Shown here: piece by piece, positions 25,912 through 37,033 of the stretch
Layout: every line of letters begins with the position of its first letter
Position numbering within the stretch: position 1 is the first letter of the stretch
Origin: UBA4615 sp044368415
Lineage (GTDB): Bacteria > Pseudomonadota > Gammaproteobacteria > Burkholderiales > Burkholderiaceae_E
Length of the DNA stretch: 64,000 nucleotides
Assembly: GCA_044368415.1 (NCBI GenBank)
Contig: JBIPLJ010000009.1
Location: 34,402 to 98,401 of the forward strand
Direction of reading: 5' to 3'
Position numbers and translations under genes: made by a program
Notes under the pieces: model-generated
What the model saw: only the letters and a program-made list of their open reading frames with translations
Databases searched by the model: none
What the model was told of the DNA's origin: nothing

Positions 25912-26630
25912 ACACCTCGCTGCCGCCGATCCACGAGATCTGGGTCTACCTGTCGGGCAGCCCGCTGCTGGCGCTGACGCTCACACTCGCCGCCTGGCAG
26001 CTCGGCACCTGGCTCTACGAACGCAGCGGGCGACACCCGCTGGTCAACCCGGTCGCCATCGCGGTGGCCGCAGTCGCGGTCGCGATCATCGTGATCGACA
26101 TGCCTTACGCCACGTACTTTCAGGGCGCGCAGTTCGTACACTTCCTGCTCGGCACCGCCACGGTCTCGCTCGCCGTGCCGATCCACCGCGGTCTGGCGCA
26201 GCTGCGCGGACGCGTGCTGCCGCTGGCGGCCGCGCTGCTGGGCGGCGGCGCGGCCTCGATCGGCGTGGCGATCGGCATGGCCCGCCTGCTCGGCATCGAC
26301 GCGCCGCTGCAGCAGGGCCTGTGGGCGAAGTCGGTGACCGCGCCGATCGCGATGGGCGTGGCCGAGCGGATCGGCGCATCCCCCACGCTGACCGCGGTGT
26401 ACGCGGTGGTCACCGGCGTGCTGGGCGCAGCACTCGGGCGCTTCGTGCTGGACGCGGTCGGCTGCCGGGCGTGGTGGCAGCGTGGCGCGGCGATCGGCAT
26501 CGCGGCGCACGGCATTGGCACCTCGCGGGCGTTCACCGTGCATCCCGAGGCGGGGGCCTGGGCCAGCGTCGCGATGGGGCTGCACGGTGTTGTCGGCGCG
26601 GTGCTGATCCCGCTTGCGTTCGCATTCTGA
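25908..26630 (+). CDS. CidB/LrgB-family membrane protein
   Basis: A 240-residue integral membrane protein of the LrgB family, starting at GTG 25908 within the end of the cidA-like gene. Conserved blocks are NPVAIAVAAVAVAI, FLLGTATVSLAVPIHR, the SVTAPIAMGVAERIG stretch, and the C-terminal IAAHGIGTSRAFTV. It acts with the CidA-like protein in the inner membrane. The trio LD-carboxypeptidase, CidA, CidB suggests a module for murein turnover or controlled lysis. Confidence 0.92.
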   Translation: MNTSLPPIHEIWVYLSGSPLLALTLTLAAWQLGTWLYERSGRHPLVNPVAIAVAAVAVAIIVIDMPYATYFQGAQFVHFLLGTATVSLAVPIHRGLAQLRGRVLPLAAALLGGGAASIGVAIGMARLLGIDAPLQQGLWAKSVTAPIAMGVAERIGASPTLTAVYAVVTGVLGAALGRFVLDAVGCRAWWQRGAAIGIAAHGIGTSRAFTVHPEAGAWASVAMGLHGVVGAVLIPLAFAF

Positions 26631-26761
26631 CCGCGGGCACCAGGCCTACGCGCCGGACGTCGGCGCCGTGGGCCGCCCGGCATCACATTCGGCATCCGCC
26701 ACCCTGACGCCGCGACAGCTCGGCCGGGCGGCGGGCCCACCGCGCCGCTTACGATCGACCG

Positions 26762-27964
26762 ATGAACGACGCCCGATCCAAGCCGCCGCAGGCCGCTACC
26801 GTCCTCGACCCCGCCCCCGGCGATGCGCCGCCCGCGCCCGCCGTCGCCGACCCCGACGCGAACTGGACCGCGCACCGCCTCGCGCTGCTGGCGCTCACCG
26901 CACTTGCGCTGTGGCTGTGCTGGCTGGTCGCCCGTCCGTTCGCAGCCTCGCTGACTTGGGCGTGTGCGCTCGCCGTGGTCGCCTGGCCGCTGCAGCGGCG
27001 CTTCGCGCGCCACCTGCGCCGGCCCGGGCTCGCCGCGCTGTTGTCGTGTCTCGTCGTCTTCATCGCGATCGGCGTGCCGACCACCGCGCTGGTGCCTCGC
27101 ATCGTCGGGCAGGCGGGCTCGGCGATCGACCTCGCGCGCACTTGGTTCGCCTCGGACGACCCCGCGCGGCTGCTCGCCTCGCAGGCCTGGCTCGCGCCCG
27201 CCTGGTCGTGGCTGCAGGCCAACCTGGATGCGGGTGCCCTCGTGCAGCGGGCCGGCGACCTCGCGGCGGGCCTGGGCACGCTGGCGGTGATGGCCTCCTT
27301 CGATGGCGTGCTGCAACTCACGCTGACCTTCTTCCTGCTGTTCTACTTCCTGCGGGACCGCGACGAGGTGCTCGGGGCGATCGTCACGCTGCTGCCGCTG
27401 TCGCGGCCCGAGGGTCGGGCACTGCTGCGCGAGATCGGCGACACGCTGTATGCGACGCTGGTCGGCAAGGTGCTGGTCTCGCTGCTGCAGGGCGCGCTCG
27501 GCGGCCTGATGTTCTTCATCCTCGGCGTGCCCGCGGCCCTGTTCTGGTCGGTGGTGATGGCGGTGTCCGCGCTGGTGCCGGTGCTCGGCACGCCGGTCGT
27601 CTGGCTCCCGGCGGCGCTCTGGCTTGCGTTCGATGGCAGCTGGATCAAGGCCCTGGTGATGCTCGGCTGGGGCACGACGGTGGTCGGCATGGCGGACAAC
27701 CTGCTCTATCCGATGATGGTCGGCAACCGCGTGCGGCTGCACACCGTGCCCATGCTGCTGTCGATGATCGGTGGCCTCTTCGTGTTCGGCATGGCGGGCT
27801 TCTTCGTCGGGCCGGTGCTGCTCGGCGCAACGCTTGCGCTGCTGCGGATCTGGTCGCGGCGCGCGGAGAGCGAGGCGGCGACCGAGGATCCGAACGAGGC
27901 GGCGCGACTCAGTCCGCCGCAGGCCGCCCCACGCCGTAAGATGTCTGCCACGCCACTTCGCTGA
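26762..27964 (+). CDS. AI-2E/PerM-family transporter
   Basis: A 400-residue membrane protein with eight predicted helices. The C-terminal portion carries the family blocks LTFFLLFYFLRDRDEVLGAI, GKVLVSLLQGALGGLMFF and GVPAALFWSVVMAV. Members include the putative autoinducer-2 exporter TqsA and several proton or sodium antiporters; the cargo here is unknown. The cytosolic N-terminus of about 40 residues and the C-terminal tail are low-complexity. It is a stand-alone gene about 130 bases after cidB. Confidence 0.87.
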   Translation: MNDARSKPPQAATVLDPAPGDAPPAPAVADPDANWTAHRLALLALTALALWLCWLVARPFAASLTWACALAVVAWPLQRRFARHLRRPGLAALLSCLVVFIAIGVPTTALVPRIVGQAGSAIDLARTWFASDDPARLLASQAWLAPAWSWLQANLDAGALVQRAGDLAAGLGTLAVMASFDGVLQLTLTFFLLFYFLRDRDEVLGAIVTLLPLSRPEGRALLREIGDTLYATLVGKVLVSLLQGALGGLMFFILGVPAALFWSVVMAVSALVPVLGTPVVWLPAALWLAFDGSWIKALVMLGWGTTVVGMADNLLYPMMVGNRVRLHTVPMLLSMIGGLFVFGMAGFFVGPVLLGATLALLRIWSRRAESEAATEDPNEAARLSPPQAAPRRKMSATPLR

Positions 27965-27985
27965 TCGCCTCCAGGAGGAGACCCC

Positions 27986-28065
27986 GTGCCCCCCTTCGAT
28001 TCGCCGATGACGCCCGTCGGCGGATCACCGAGGCTGAGCTCGACCGCTTGCGAAACGGCCCGTGA
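27986..28065 (+). pseudogene. Frameshifted short coding remnant
   Basis: A strong ribosome site AGGAGGAG at 27974-27981 precedes GTG at 27986, but that frame yields only 32 unremarkable codons. Shifting one base after the first few codons gives DDARRRITEAELDRLRNGP, a protein-like helix ending in TGA at 28063-28065. This pattern suggests a small gene broken by a frameshift, or one read by a shift. No family recognised. Confidence 0.3.
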
Positions 28066-28229
28066 GCCCCTTGCATCCGCCTAGAGGTCGCATCCGACCG
28101 TCGGTCCGCGGCGCCGCCCCCACCGGTGCCGTCGGCCCGTACGTCCGTCGGTCGGAATCGCCGCGACCGGCGCAGAGCGCCCTAGAGTCCGGTCTTGTAC
28201 GATGCCCAGGCGTCCCTGGAGTGGTTCTG

Positions 28230-28973
28230 ATGCCGCGCGCTGCTCGACCCCTGACTGGGCTTCTCGTCGCCGCCGCGCTGGGCACGACCCTGACGGCCGC
28301 GCATGCACAGTCCGACGTGGCGCCGAACTGGACGGAAACGAAAGGGATGTTCAGCGCGTCGCGGGTCTGGATCTCGCCCAGTCGCGCCGAGGGCCTGCGC
28401 ACGCTGCCGCTCGAGACACATGAGGTTCGGGTCGACTGGACCGCGAGCATCGAGCTCGAGGACGGCACCACGCAGGCCGAGCGCGAGTCGCTGCTCGATG
28501 CGACCGCGCTAGCGCTGATGACGCCTGGCCCGCGATCCGAGGTTCGGCCCGAAGCGGGTCCCGAAACGCCGCCCGCCCTGCGCGACGGGTCGTCCCTCCG
28601 GTATCGGATCGAGGCCCGTATCACCGAGGTGTGGCGCCCGCACCGACTCATCAACGTGGTGCTGGCGGTGCTGCCCTGGCCGCTCGCACCATTGTTCTCG
28701 CAGGGCGGCGCGGCGACCGAGATGGCGCTCGTCGACACCGCCGACGACACGCATCCGATCGCTCGCTTCGAGTGCCGACGCCATGCCGGCGTGCTTCAGT
28801 TCTACAACGCATTCTGGCGGGTCGCCCACACCCGCGCCGCGCTGACCGACTGCGCGCGCGAGTTCCATGCCGCGCTGCGGCGCCCGCCCGGGGAGCAGGG
28901 TGCCTCCGCCATCGACGCTGCGGCGCACGGGCCGCTCGGAGCGCTCGTGGGGGTCGACGGCTCGCCTTACTGA
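28230..28973 (+). CDS. Exported hypothetical protein (247 aa)
   Basis: ATG at 28230 is preceded by CTGGAG. The N-terminus MPRAARPLTGLLVAAALG is a Sec signal peptide with cleavage likely at AHA-QS. The mature protein is soluble and mixed, with an ordered beginning (GMFSASRVWISPSRAEGLR), alternating strands such as EVRVDWTASIELED, and one hydrophobic stretch, LINVVLAVLPWPLAPLF, that could be a membrane-proximal helix. No cysteine at the cleavage site, so not a lipoprotein. I do not recognise the family. Periplasmic location is inferred. Confidence 0.7.
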   Translation: MPRAARPLTGLLVAAALGTTLTAAHAQSDVAPNWTETKGMFSASRVWISPSRAEGLRTLPLETHEVRVDWTASIELEDGTTQAERESLLDATALALMTPGPRSEVRPEAGPETPPALRDGSSLRYRIEARITEVWRPHRLINVVLAVLPWPLAPLFSQGGAATEMALVDTADDTHPIARFECRRHAGVLQFYNAFWRVAHTRAALTDCAREFHAALRRPPGEQGASAIDAAAHGPLGALVGVDGSPY

Positions 28974-29187
28974 GGGCACCGATTGCGGCCGACGCGAGCT
29001 CGACCGCGACGTCGTGTTCGCAGGTACATCGAATGCAGTCAGTGGGCCCTGCATCGTGGTCGCAACGTGGTGTCGTGTTCGCGCGCCTGTCACGCGGTTC
29101 GGGCAAACTCTCGCGTCGTCCCGACGGTCGGCAGCCGCTCCCTGCCCGATCCTGCGCGCTGGAGAGTCCGTGCGAAGCCCCGCCCCG

Positions 29188-29925
29188 ATGTGTCCCACCC
29201 ACGCCGCGCCGCTCGCCGCAGTCGCATGGGCCGCCGTCGTCCTGTTCGGCGGTGCGCTCGCCCCCTCCGCACACGCCGCGCGTCCGATGATCACCGACGA
29301 CGCGCGGCTGGTCGACCCCAAGGCCTGCCAGGTCGAATCGTGGCTGCGCGTGAACCGGGGCCGCCCGGACGAGCTGTGGGCCATCCCGAGCTGCAACCCC
29401 ACGGGCAACCTCGAGCTGGCCCTCGGCGGCTCGGTCACACGCGACGGCTCGAGCTTCTCGGGCGGCGACGGGCTCGCGCAGGCCAAGACCCTGTTCCGCC
29501 CTCTCACCCCCGGCAGCTTCGGATGGGGACTCACGGTCGGCCTCGCAAACTCGCCCGCAGCCGGGAACGAGATCAACCTGATCGACAATTACTACGCCTA
29601 CGTGCCGATGAGCCGCTCGTTCGGCCAGGATGACATGGTGGTGCATCTGAACCTCGGCGCCCGGCACGACCGCGACGTGCACCGCACCCGAGGCACCTGG
29701 GGACTGGGCACCGAAGTCAAGCTGTTCGGCGGCACGCAGCTCATCGCCGAGACCTTCGGCGATTCCGGAGCGCGGCCCTTCGGCCACGCGGGGCTGCGCG
29801 TCTGGCTGGTGCCGGATCGCCTGCAGGTCGATACCACGTTCGGTGCCCGGATGGGCGGCGGCGTGCAGAGCGAACGCTGGGTGTCGGTCGGGCTGCGTTG
29901 GGTGTCGGTGCCGTTCCTGCCGTGA
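29188..29925 (+). CDS. Exported protein, probable outer-membrane barrel (245 aa)
   Basis: A signal peptide (CPTHAAPLAAVAWAAVVLFG through SAHA) precedes RPMITDDARLVDPKACQVES, an opening typical of exported beta-rich proteins of unknown function. The rest consists of alternating short strands, such as ELALGGSVTRDG, WGLTVGLANS, HLNLGARHDRD and WGLGTEVKLFG, and ends WVSVPFLP, an aromatic terminus like outer-membrane barrels. Two starts are possible: ATG 29188, or the in-frame GTG at 29170 with GGAGAG close upstream. It converges on bciA four bases later. Confidence 0.7.
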   Translation: MCPTHAAPLAAVAWAAVVLFGGALAPSAHAARPMITDDARLVDPKACQVESWLRVNRGRPDELWAIPSCNPTGNLELALGGSVTRDGSSFSGGDGLAQAKTLFRPLTPGSFGWGLTVGLANSPAAGNEINLIDNYYAYVPMSRSFGQDDMVVHLNLGARHDRDVHRTRGTWGLGTEVKLFGGTQLIAETFGDSGARPFGHAGLRVWLVPDRLQVDTTFGARMGGGVQSERWVSVGLRWVSVPFLP

Positions 29926-29929
29926 CGGG

Positions 29930-30976
29930 TCAGAACACCGCGTGCTCCCCGCGCTCGGCCGCGGCCTCGCCGCGCAGCAGCCGCTCGTAGTAGTCGAACA
30001 GCGTGCGTGTGCCGGTCGACGGCGTGGCTGCCGCGTCATAGCGGCCGGTGACCGGGTCGAGCACCAGCATCGACTCGGTCGCGTAATAGCGCCCGATCCG
30101 AGCGAGCTCGGCTTTCGCGGCGAGCGCCGGCACCACGCGCCCCGCCGTGCCAAGCACGCCCACGATCACATCGAGCAGGCCGACGGGCACCTGCCTGAAC
30201 TGCGGCGCACGACCGAGCAACGCGAACAGACGCTCGCCCTGCTCGCGCGGCGTGATCGCATCGCCCGGGCCGCCGATCGGCAGCACGCGGTCGCGCCGCG
30301 CAGGATCGTCGAGGCACTCGGCGAGGTAGTCGCCCAGGTCCTCGTCGGCGATCGGCTTGCACGCGGTCAGCGTGCCGTCGCCGAACATCAGGAAAGGCCG
30401 GCCCTGCCGCACACGCTCGACCTGCCCCGACAGTGACTTGAAGAACGCCGTGGGCCGCACGATCGAGTAGGTGATGCCGGAGTCGATCAGCACGCGCTCG
30501 AAGGCGAGCTTCGCATGCTGGAACGCAAGCATCGGGCGCTGCACACAGATCGCCGACAGCAGCACCATCTGCGTGACGCCCGCCTCGCGCGCCGCATCGA
30601 GCGCGTTCACATGTGCCCGATGATCGATCGCCCAGGCATCGGCGGGCTCGCCGGTGCGCGAGGCCAGGCACGACACCAGCGCATCGAAGCGCTCGCCTCG
30701 GACCGCGTCGCGGACCAGCGAGGCCGGATCCGAGACCTGCGCCTCACGCACCTGCGCATCCGCCGGCAGCCGCATGCCGTCGGGCGGGGCGGGGGTCGCG
30801 CGCGCCGTACCGCCCGCGCGCGGCCGCACGACACACACCACCTCGTGGCCGCGTTGCACCAGCGCGTGCGCCGTTGCACGGCCGATGGTGCCGGTCGCGC
30901 CGAGCATCAGGATGCGGCGCGGGCTCGGGGAGCGCTCTCCGGCCAGGCTGTCGATCGGCAGCGCGCGACGGGTCAT
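29930..30976 (-). CDS. bciA: Divinyl (proto)chlorophyllide 8-vinyl reductase, BciA type
   Basis: A 348-residue NAD(P)-binding, extended-SDR-like protein. The Rossmann motif LGATGTIG is at 25-32. It closely matches plant DVR/BciA throughout: VSCLASRTG, WAIDHRAHVNALDAAREAG, LLSAICVQRPMLAFQHAKL, YSIVRPTAFFKSLSGQVE, FGDGTLTACKPI, LPIGGPGDAITPREQGE and IGRYYATESMLVLDP. The enzyme reduces the 8-vinyl group of 3,8-divinyl chlorophyllide to ethyl with NADPH, a step of bacteriochlorophyll a synthesis. ATG at 30976 is chosen. It lies 27 kb away from the bch cluster at 58-61.6 kb and has no pigment gene beside it. Confidence 0.92.
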   Translation of the reverse strand: MTRRALPIDSLAGERSPSPRRILMLGATGTIGRATAHALVQRGHEVVCVVRPRAGGTARATPAPPDGMRLPADAQVREAQVSDPASLVRDAVRGERFDALVSCLASRTGEPADAWAIDHRAHVNALDAAREAGVTQMVLLSAICVQRPMLAFQHAKLAFERVLIDSGITYSIVRPTAFFKSLSGQVERVRQGRPFLMFGDGTLTACKPIADEDLGDYLAECLDDPARRDRVLPIGGPGDAITPREQGERLFALLGRAPQFRQVPVGLLDVIVGVLGTAGRVVPALAAKAELARIGRYYATESMLVLDPVTGRYDAAATPSTGTRTLFDYYERLLRGEAAAERGEHAVF

Positions 30977-31465
30977 GGTGTCCGACGCGGCTCGAGCGCC
31001 ACATAACGGGTGGCGCGCCTTTGGCCCTGCACCCGGGCATGACCGTCGGCCACCAATTGCTTCAGCAGGGGTCGCACGGCATCCGCATCCAGGCCGGTGG
31101 CGGCACGGGCCGCTGTGTTGTCCAACCAACCTGCCCGCCGCAGAGCCGCCAGCAGGCGAGCGGCTGGCTGGCGGGCCCGCGCCGTCGGCTTAGCAGGTGG
31201 CGGCGCCGGCTCGGCCGTCCGCGCAGGCCGAGCCGGCGCCTGTTGCGGTCTCGCGGCCACCGCCGAGGCACCGTCCATGTCCAGCCCGAAGAGCGCACTC
31301 ACCTCATCTTCGGCCAGGGTGCGCTCGCTGAACACAGCCGTGCTGACCAGGTCGTTGCCGGCCTTGCTCAGCAGGTCCGCGACGTCCACCTGGCACAGGG
31401 TGAACAGCAGCTCAGGCTGGTGGTCGAACCGGGCGCCCACGCCGTACAGCACGGCGGCCACGTGC

Positions 31466-33676
<2,211 letters not shown>

Positions 33677-33795
33677 CAGACTTTGGGGAGGGGCACGGGG
33701 ATGGGTGGTGATGCCCGGGACGTTGTGCAGAAGGCAGGCCGTAGTGACGCTCGATTATGCGCAGCCTGCGTGTCCGCGTGGCCCGCCAAGCGGCT

Positions 33796-34221
33796 ATGCT
33801 CCGGCTACGTCCACGCTGTTCGGAGTCGGTCTTGGTCCGGTTCGGCCTTCGCAGTTCCGCCCGCGCCGTCGCCTTCTGCGTTGCGGCGGTGCTCGTACCC
33901 GCTACCGGGTTCTGCGAGGATCCGGCCGAGGTACACATCCGTCTGCCCGACCCGCTGAGCCCGGAGGCCCGCATGGTGAAGTACGCCGAACCGCTCGACG
34001 AGGCCCTGCGTCGTGAAGGCCTCGGGCGTGTGGTCGGCGGAGGCACACAGCTCTCGCGCGAACGGCGCATCGTCTCGGTCGAAGTCGACCTCCAACTGCT
34101 CGACCTGGAACGCGGCGTCCCCTTCGTGCGCCGCGCGCTGCGCGACCTCGGCGCGCCGCGCGGAAGCATGGTCGAGTTCGAGCGGTTCGGCCTCGCGGTG
34201 GAGCTGCCGGTCCACGATTGA
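33796..34221 (+). CDS. Exported hypothetical protein (141 aa)
   Basis: A small protein with an N-terminal signal sequence (ARAVAFCVAAVLVPATG then FCEDPAE) and a mature acidic-basic domain of about 100 residues: HIRLPDPLSPEARMVKYAEP, GLGRVVGGGTQLSRERRIVS, EVDLQLLDLERGVPFVRRAL and RGSMVEFERFG. No cysteine-based lipobox is certain. Starts at 33757 and 33796 are both possible; 33796 places the signal peptide better. Divergent from the helicase gene. Function unknown. Confidence 0.6.
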   Translation: MLRLRPRCSESVLVRFGLRSSARAVAFCVAAVLVPATGFCEDPAEVHIRLPDPLSPEARMVKYAEPLDEALRREGLGRVVGGGTQLSRERRIVSVEVDLQLLDLERGVPFVRRALRDLGAPRGSMVEFERFGLAVELPVHD

Positions 34222-34264
34222 GCGTCCGGGACGTGGTCTTCGGGCCTGCTCGTTGAATTCAGGA

Positions 34265-35626
34265 TCAGTGCAGCTTCACCCGCGGCTCCGTGCTGCGGGT
34301 GAGCAACCGCGAGGCCGAGCCCACCGCGGTCTTCCAGTAACCGTGCAGCGCCACCTGGTGCATCTTGTAGAGCGAGTTGTACATCGCGCGGGCGAACAGG
34401 CCCTCGACCCACAGGTTGCCGCCCACCAGCGCGCCCATCAGGCTGCCCACCGTCGAGTACTCGCCGAGCGACACCAGCGAGCCGAAGTCCCGGTAACGCC
34501 ACTCGGCGAGCGGCTGCCCATCGATGCGACGCCGCAGCTGCCGCACCAGATGTGAGGCCTGCTGGTGCGCGGCCTGCGCCCTCGGCGGCACGTTGCCCTG
34601 ATGTCCAAGCCAGGGCGCGGCCGCGCAGTCGCCGAGCGCGAAGACCGCGTCGTCGAGCGTCGTCTGCAGCGTCGGACGCACGATGAGCTGGTTTAGCCGG
34701 TTGGTCTCCAGACCGGACAGGTCCTTGAGGAACTCCGGCGCCTTCACACCCGCCGCCCACACCACCAGCTCGGCCGGCAGCAGCTCGCCGCTCGCGAGCT
34801 GCACGCCGGCCTCGGTGACCGCCGTGACCCGCGCATCGGTGTGCACCTTGACGCCCAACCCGACCAGCAGCTCGGTCGCCGACATCGCGATGCGCTCGGG
34901 CAGCGCCGGCAGGATCCGCGGACCGGCCTCGATGAGGTTGAGTCGGATGTCGCGCTCGGGGTCGATGTTCTCCAGGTTGTACGACACCAGCGTGCGGGTC
35001 GCCTTGTGAAGCTCCGCCGCCAGCTCCACACCGGTGGCGCCCGCGCCGATGATCGCCACTTGGAGCTGGTTCGGCGTGAGCGGCCCCTCCTGCATGTGCG
35101 CACGCAGGCAGGCGTCGACCAGCTTGCGATGGAAGCGCTTCGCATGCGCCGGCGTCTCAAGCGCAATCGCGTGTTGCGCCACGCCCGGCGTGCCGAAGTC
35201 GTTCGTGCGGCTGCCCACCGAGATCACCAGCGTGTCGTAGGCGCGCGTGTAGGGAGCCGTGACCGGCGTGCCTTCGTCGTCGAGCACCGGTGCCACGTGC
35301 ACCAGCCTGCGCTCGCGGTCCAGCCCCACCATCTCGCCGACCCGATATCGGAAGCCGTGCCAGAACGACTGCGCAAGGTAGTCGGTCGCATGCACATGCA
35401 GGTCGATGCTGCCGGCGGCGATCTCGTGCAGGTGCGGCTTCCAGAAGTGCGAGCGCGATTTCTCGATCAGAGTGACATGCGCCAAGCCCTTGCGACCGAG
35501 CGTATCGCCCAGGCGGGTAGCAAGCTCGAGGCCGCCGGCACCGCCGCCGACGATGACGATGCGGTGCGGGCCGGTATAGGCGGCATGATCCGCGGAGGTG
35601 GAGTCCGACGTCGGTATGGCTGGCAT
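34265..35626 (-). CDS. ndh: Type II NADH dehydrogenase (NDH-2)
   Basis: A 453-residue flavoprotein. The FAD site IVGGGAGGLELA is at about 24-35, the NADH site VAIIGAGATGVELAAEL near 187-203, and the family blocks SRSHFWKPHLHEIAAGSID and VWAAGVKAPEFL are present. The C-terminal region LFARAMYNSLYKMHQVALHG is the membrane-associating helix. NDH-2 passes electrons from NADH to quinone without pumping protons, at the cytoplasmic face of the inner membrane. It lies 88 bases downstream of the multiheme cytochrome gene on the same strand, so it may be part of that redox cluster. That link is positional. Confidence 0.93.
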   Translation of the reverse strand: MPAIPTSDSTSADHAAYTGPHRIVIVGGGAGGLELATRLGDTLGRKGLAHVTLIEKSRSHFWKPHLHEIAAGSIDLHVHATDYLAQSFWHGFRYRVGEMVGLDRERRLVHVAPVLDDEGTPVTAPYTRAYDTLVISVGSRTNDFGTPGVAQHAIALETPAHAKRFHRKLVDACLRAHMQEGPLTPNQLQVAIIGAGATGVELAAELHKATRTLVSYNLENIDPERDIRLNLIEAGPRILPALPERIAMSATELLVGLGVKVHTDARVTAVTEAGVQLASGELLPAELVVWAAGVKAPEFLKDLSGLETNRLNQLIVRPTLQTTLDDAVFALGDCAAAPWLGHQGNVPPRAQAAHQQASHLVRQLRRRIDGQPLAEWRYRDFGSLVSLGEYSTVGSLMGALVGGNLWVEGLFARAMYNSLYKMHQVALHGYWKTAVGSASRLLTRSTEPRVKLH

Positions 35627-35714
35627 GAGGAGGGTCCTGAGTCGGTCCGTGCGTTGCGCCGGTCCGTGCGATCACTGTACAGGTTGGGCGCCTGGACGGG
35701 AACGGCGGGTCGAC

Positions 35715-36452
35715 TCAGTCCCGCCGGCGCCGCTCCCGATCGCCGCCGCCCTCCTTGGAGGGTTCGACACGCGGGTCGCGATGGCATTCCACGCAATTCT
35801 CGAAGTTCCGGATGCCTTCCTTCAGGTGCTCGGCCCGGACGTTCGCCTGCGAGTGCTCGTGACAGCCGTAGCAGGTGTAGCGGCTGTAGTCGCCGTTGCG
35901 GTGGCAGGTGTCGCAGGTGGTGCGGTGATGGCGGTCGAACACAAAGAACCGGTCGTGCTCCAGCGTCGCCGGCTTCCAGGCGGTGTTCACATGGCACTGT
36001 GAGCACTCGGCCTTGGCGCTGCGGTGCATCGTATCCACAGGCGCCTCGTGGCAGGACGTGCAGCGCTCGCGCACCGGCTCGTTCAGCAGCGCATGCGAGA
36101 ACGGCTTGCGGCTGCGCTGGGTCAGCTTAGGGCCCTGGTGGTCGCTGTGGCAGGCCATGCAGTCCTGCTCGATCAGTTCCTGATGGAACGAGCCCTTGAT
36201 CGTCTGGGCGGCGATGAGCACGCCCAGCGTCGTGCGCAATCCGATGTCCGGTACCGCATGGCATTCGACACAGCGCGAGGAGGAGGCCCCGCGCAGGGGG
36301 GCATGGCAGGCGAAACAGTCGGTAGCAAGCTCGGCGTGGCCCTTCACCAGCGGCCCCGGACTCACCATCAGATGCGGATAGGCGAAGACCAGCGCCACCA
36401 GCCCGATCAGGTTCAGCGCGATGACGATCAAGAGGACCGGACGCTTCTTCAA
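35715..36452 (-). CDS. Membrane-anchored multiheme cytochrome c (eight CXXCH)
   Basis: A 245-residue protein. An N-terminal uncleaved anchor (residues 4-24, VLLIVIALNLIGLVALVFA) is followed by a periplasmic domain with eight CXXCH heme sites at residues 46-50, 61-65, 98-102, 131-135, 150-154, 180-184, 194-198 and 220-224. Many additional histidines (39, 90, 105, 120, 143, 166, 175, 176, 200, 209) could give bis-His ligation, as in class III cytochromes. TTG at 36452, overlapping the preceding stop as TTGA, gives the sensible N-terminus MKKRPVLL; no ATG does. It should receive electrons from the b-type subunit and pass them into the periplasm. Confidence 0.9.
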   Translation of the reverse strand: MKKRPVLLIVIALNLIGLVALVFAYPHLMVSPGPLVKGHAELATDCFACHAPLRGASSSRCVECHAVPDIGLRTTLGVLIAAQTIKGSFHQELIEQDCMACHSDHQGPKLTQRSRKPFSHALLNEPVRERCTSCHEAPVDTMHRSAKAECSQCHVNTAWKPATLEHDRFFVFDRHHRTTCDTCHRNGDYSRYTCYGCHEHSQANVRAEHLKEGIRNFENCVECHRDPRVEPSKEGGGDRERRRRD

Positions 36453-37033
36453 TTCCAGCCCCAGAACAGCATGATGGCAACGATGTGCGCGATCGCGAGC
36501 ACCGTGAACGCGAGCGTGATCGGCACGTGCACCACGCGCCACTGCCTGACGGCATCGAAGGTCATGCTGTCCCAGTACATGCGGGAGGCGAGTTCCGCCT
36601 CACCGAGCCCGCGCTCGCGCAGCGTCAGCCGGGCCGCGTCCATGCGACGGCGCGCCCGCGCCAGCAGGAACTTGCCGGTCAGGCCGCTGCCCACGTTGAT
36701 GAGCATCGCCCACACCGCGAGCCAGCCGAGGATCGCGTTAAAGTGGACCCCCGCATGCACCAGCACCAGCAGCGAGCCCGCCCAGGCGAGTGCCTCGTGC
36801 CAGCGCAGCAGCCGCGCCGGCTGACTCAGGCGGATCACCTTGCGCTTGCGCAGCGAGTAGACGGTGGACCCGATGATCAGCAGCGTCCCCGGGATACCGA
36901 GCCAGCGGCCGATCCACAGCAGGTCGAAGACATGGAGCACGCCGTCGACGGCCAGCGCCGCGAGCGCGAGCGCGGCCAGACTCGCGAAGAAGGGCAGCAC
37001 CTCGCGACGCATCAGACGGGCCTGGCCTTGCAT
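36449..37033 (-). CDS. b-type cytochrome-like membrane subunit (about 4-5 TM)
   Basis: A 194-residue integral membrane protein with four to five helices (about 12-37, 45-60, 80-100, 102-120, 168-191). Histidines at 34, 79, 93, 97, 169 and 183 lie within or beside helices, and the pairs HEAL..LVHAGVH and VVHVPI..IAHIVAI look like ligand sites for two b hemes, as in ferric-reductase or cytochrome b561-like proteins. The start ATG (37033) overlaps the reductase stop by one base, and its own stop overlaps the cytochrome start, so all three proteins are translationally coupled. Heme b is inferred, not seen directly. Confidence 0.78.
   Translation of the reverse strand: MQGQARLMRREVLPFFASLAALALAALAVDGVLHVFDLLWIGRWLGIPGTLLIIGSTVYSLRKRKVIRLSQPARLLRWHEALAWAGSLLVLVHAGVHFNAILGWLAVWAMLINVGSGLTGKFLLARARRRMDAARLTLRERGLGEAELASRMYWDSMTFDAVRQWRVVHVPITLAFTVLAIAHIVAIMLFWGWN

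Noticed and set aside
24408..26585. Upstream extension of E1-alpha on the minus strand
   Set aside because: It is the reverse of the carboxypeptidase and cid genes; the E1-alpha similarity begins at 24407.
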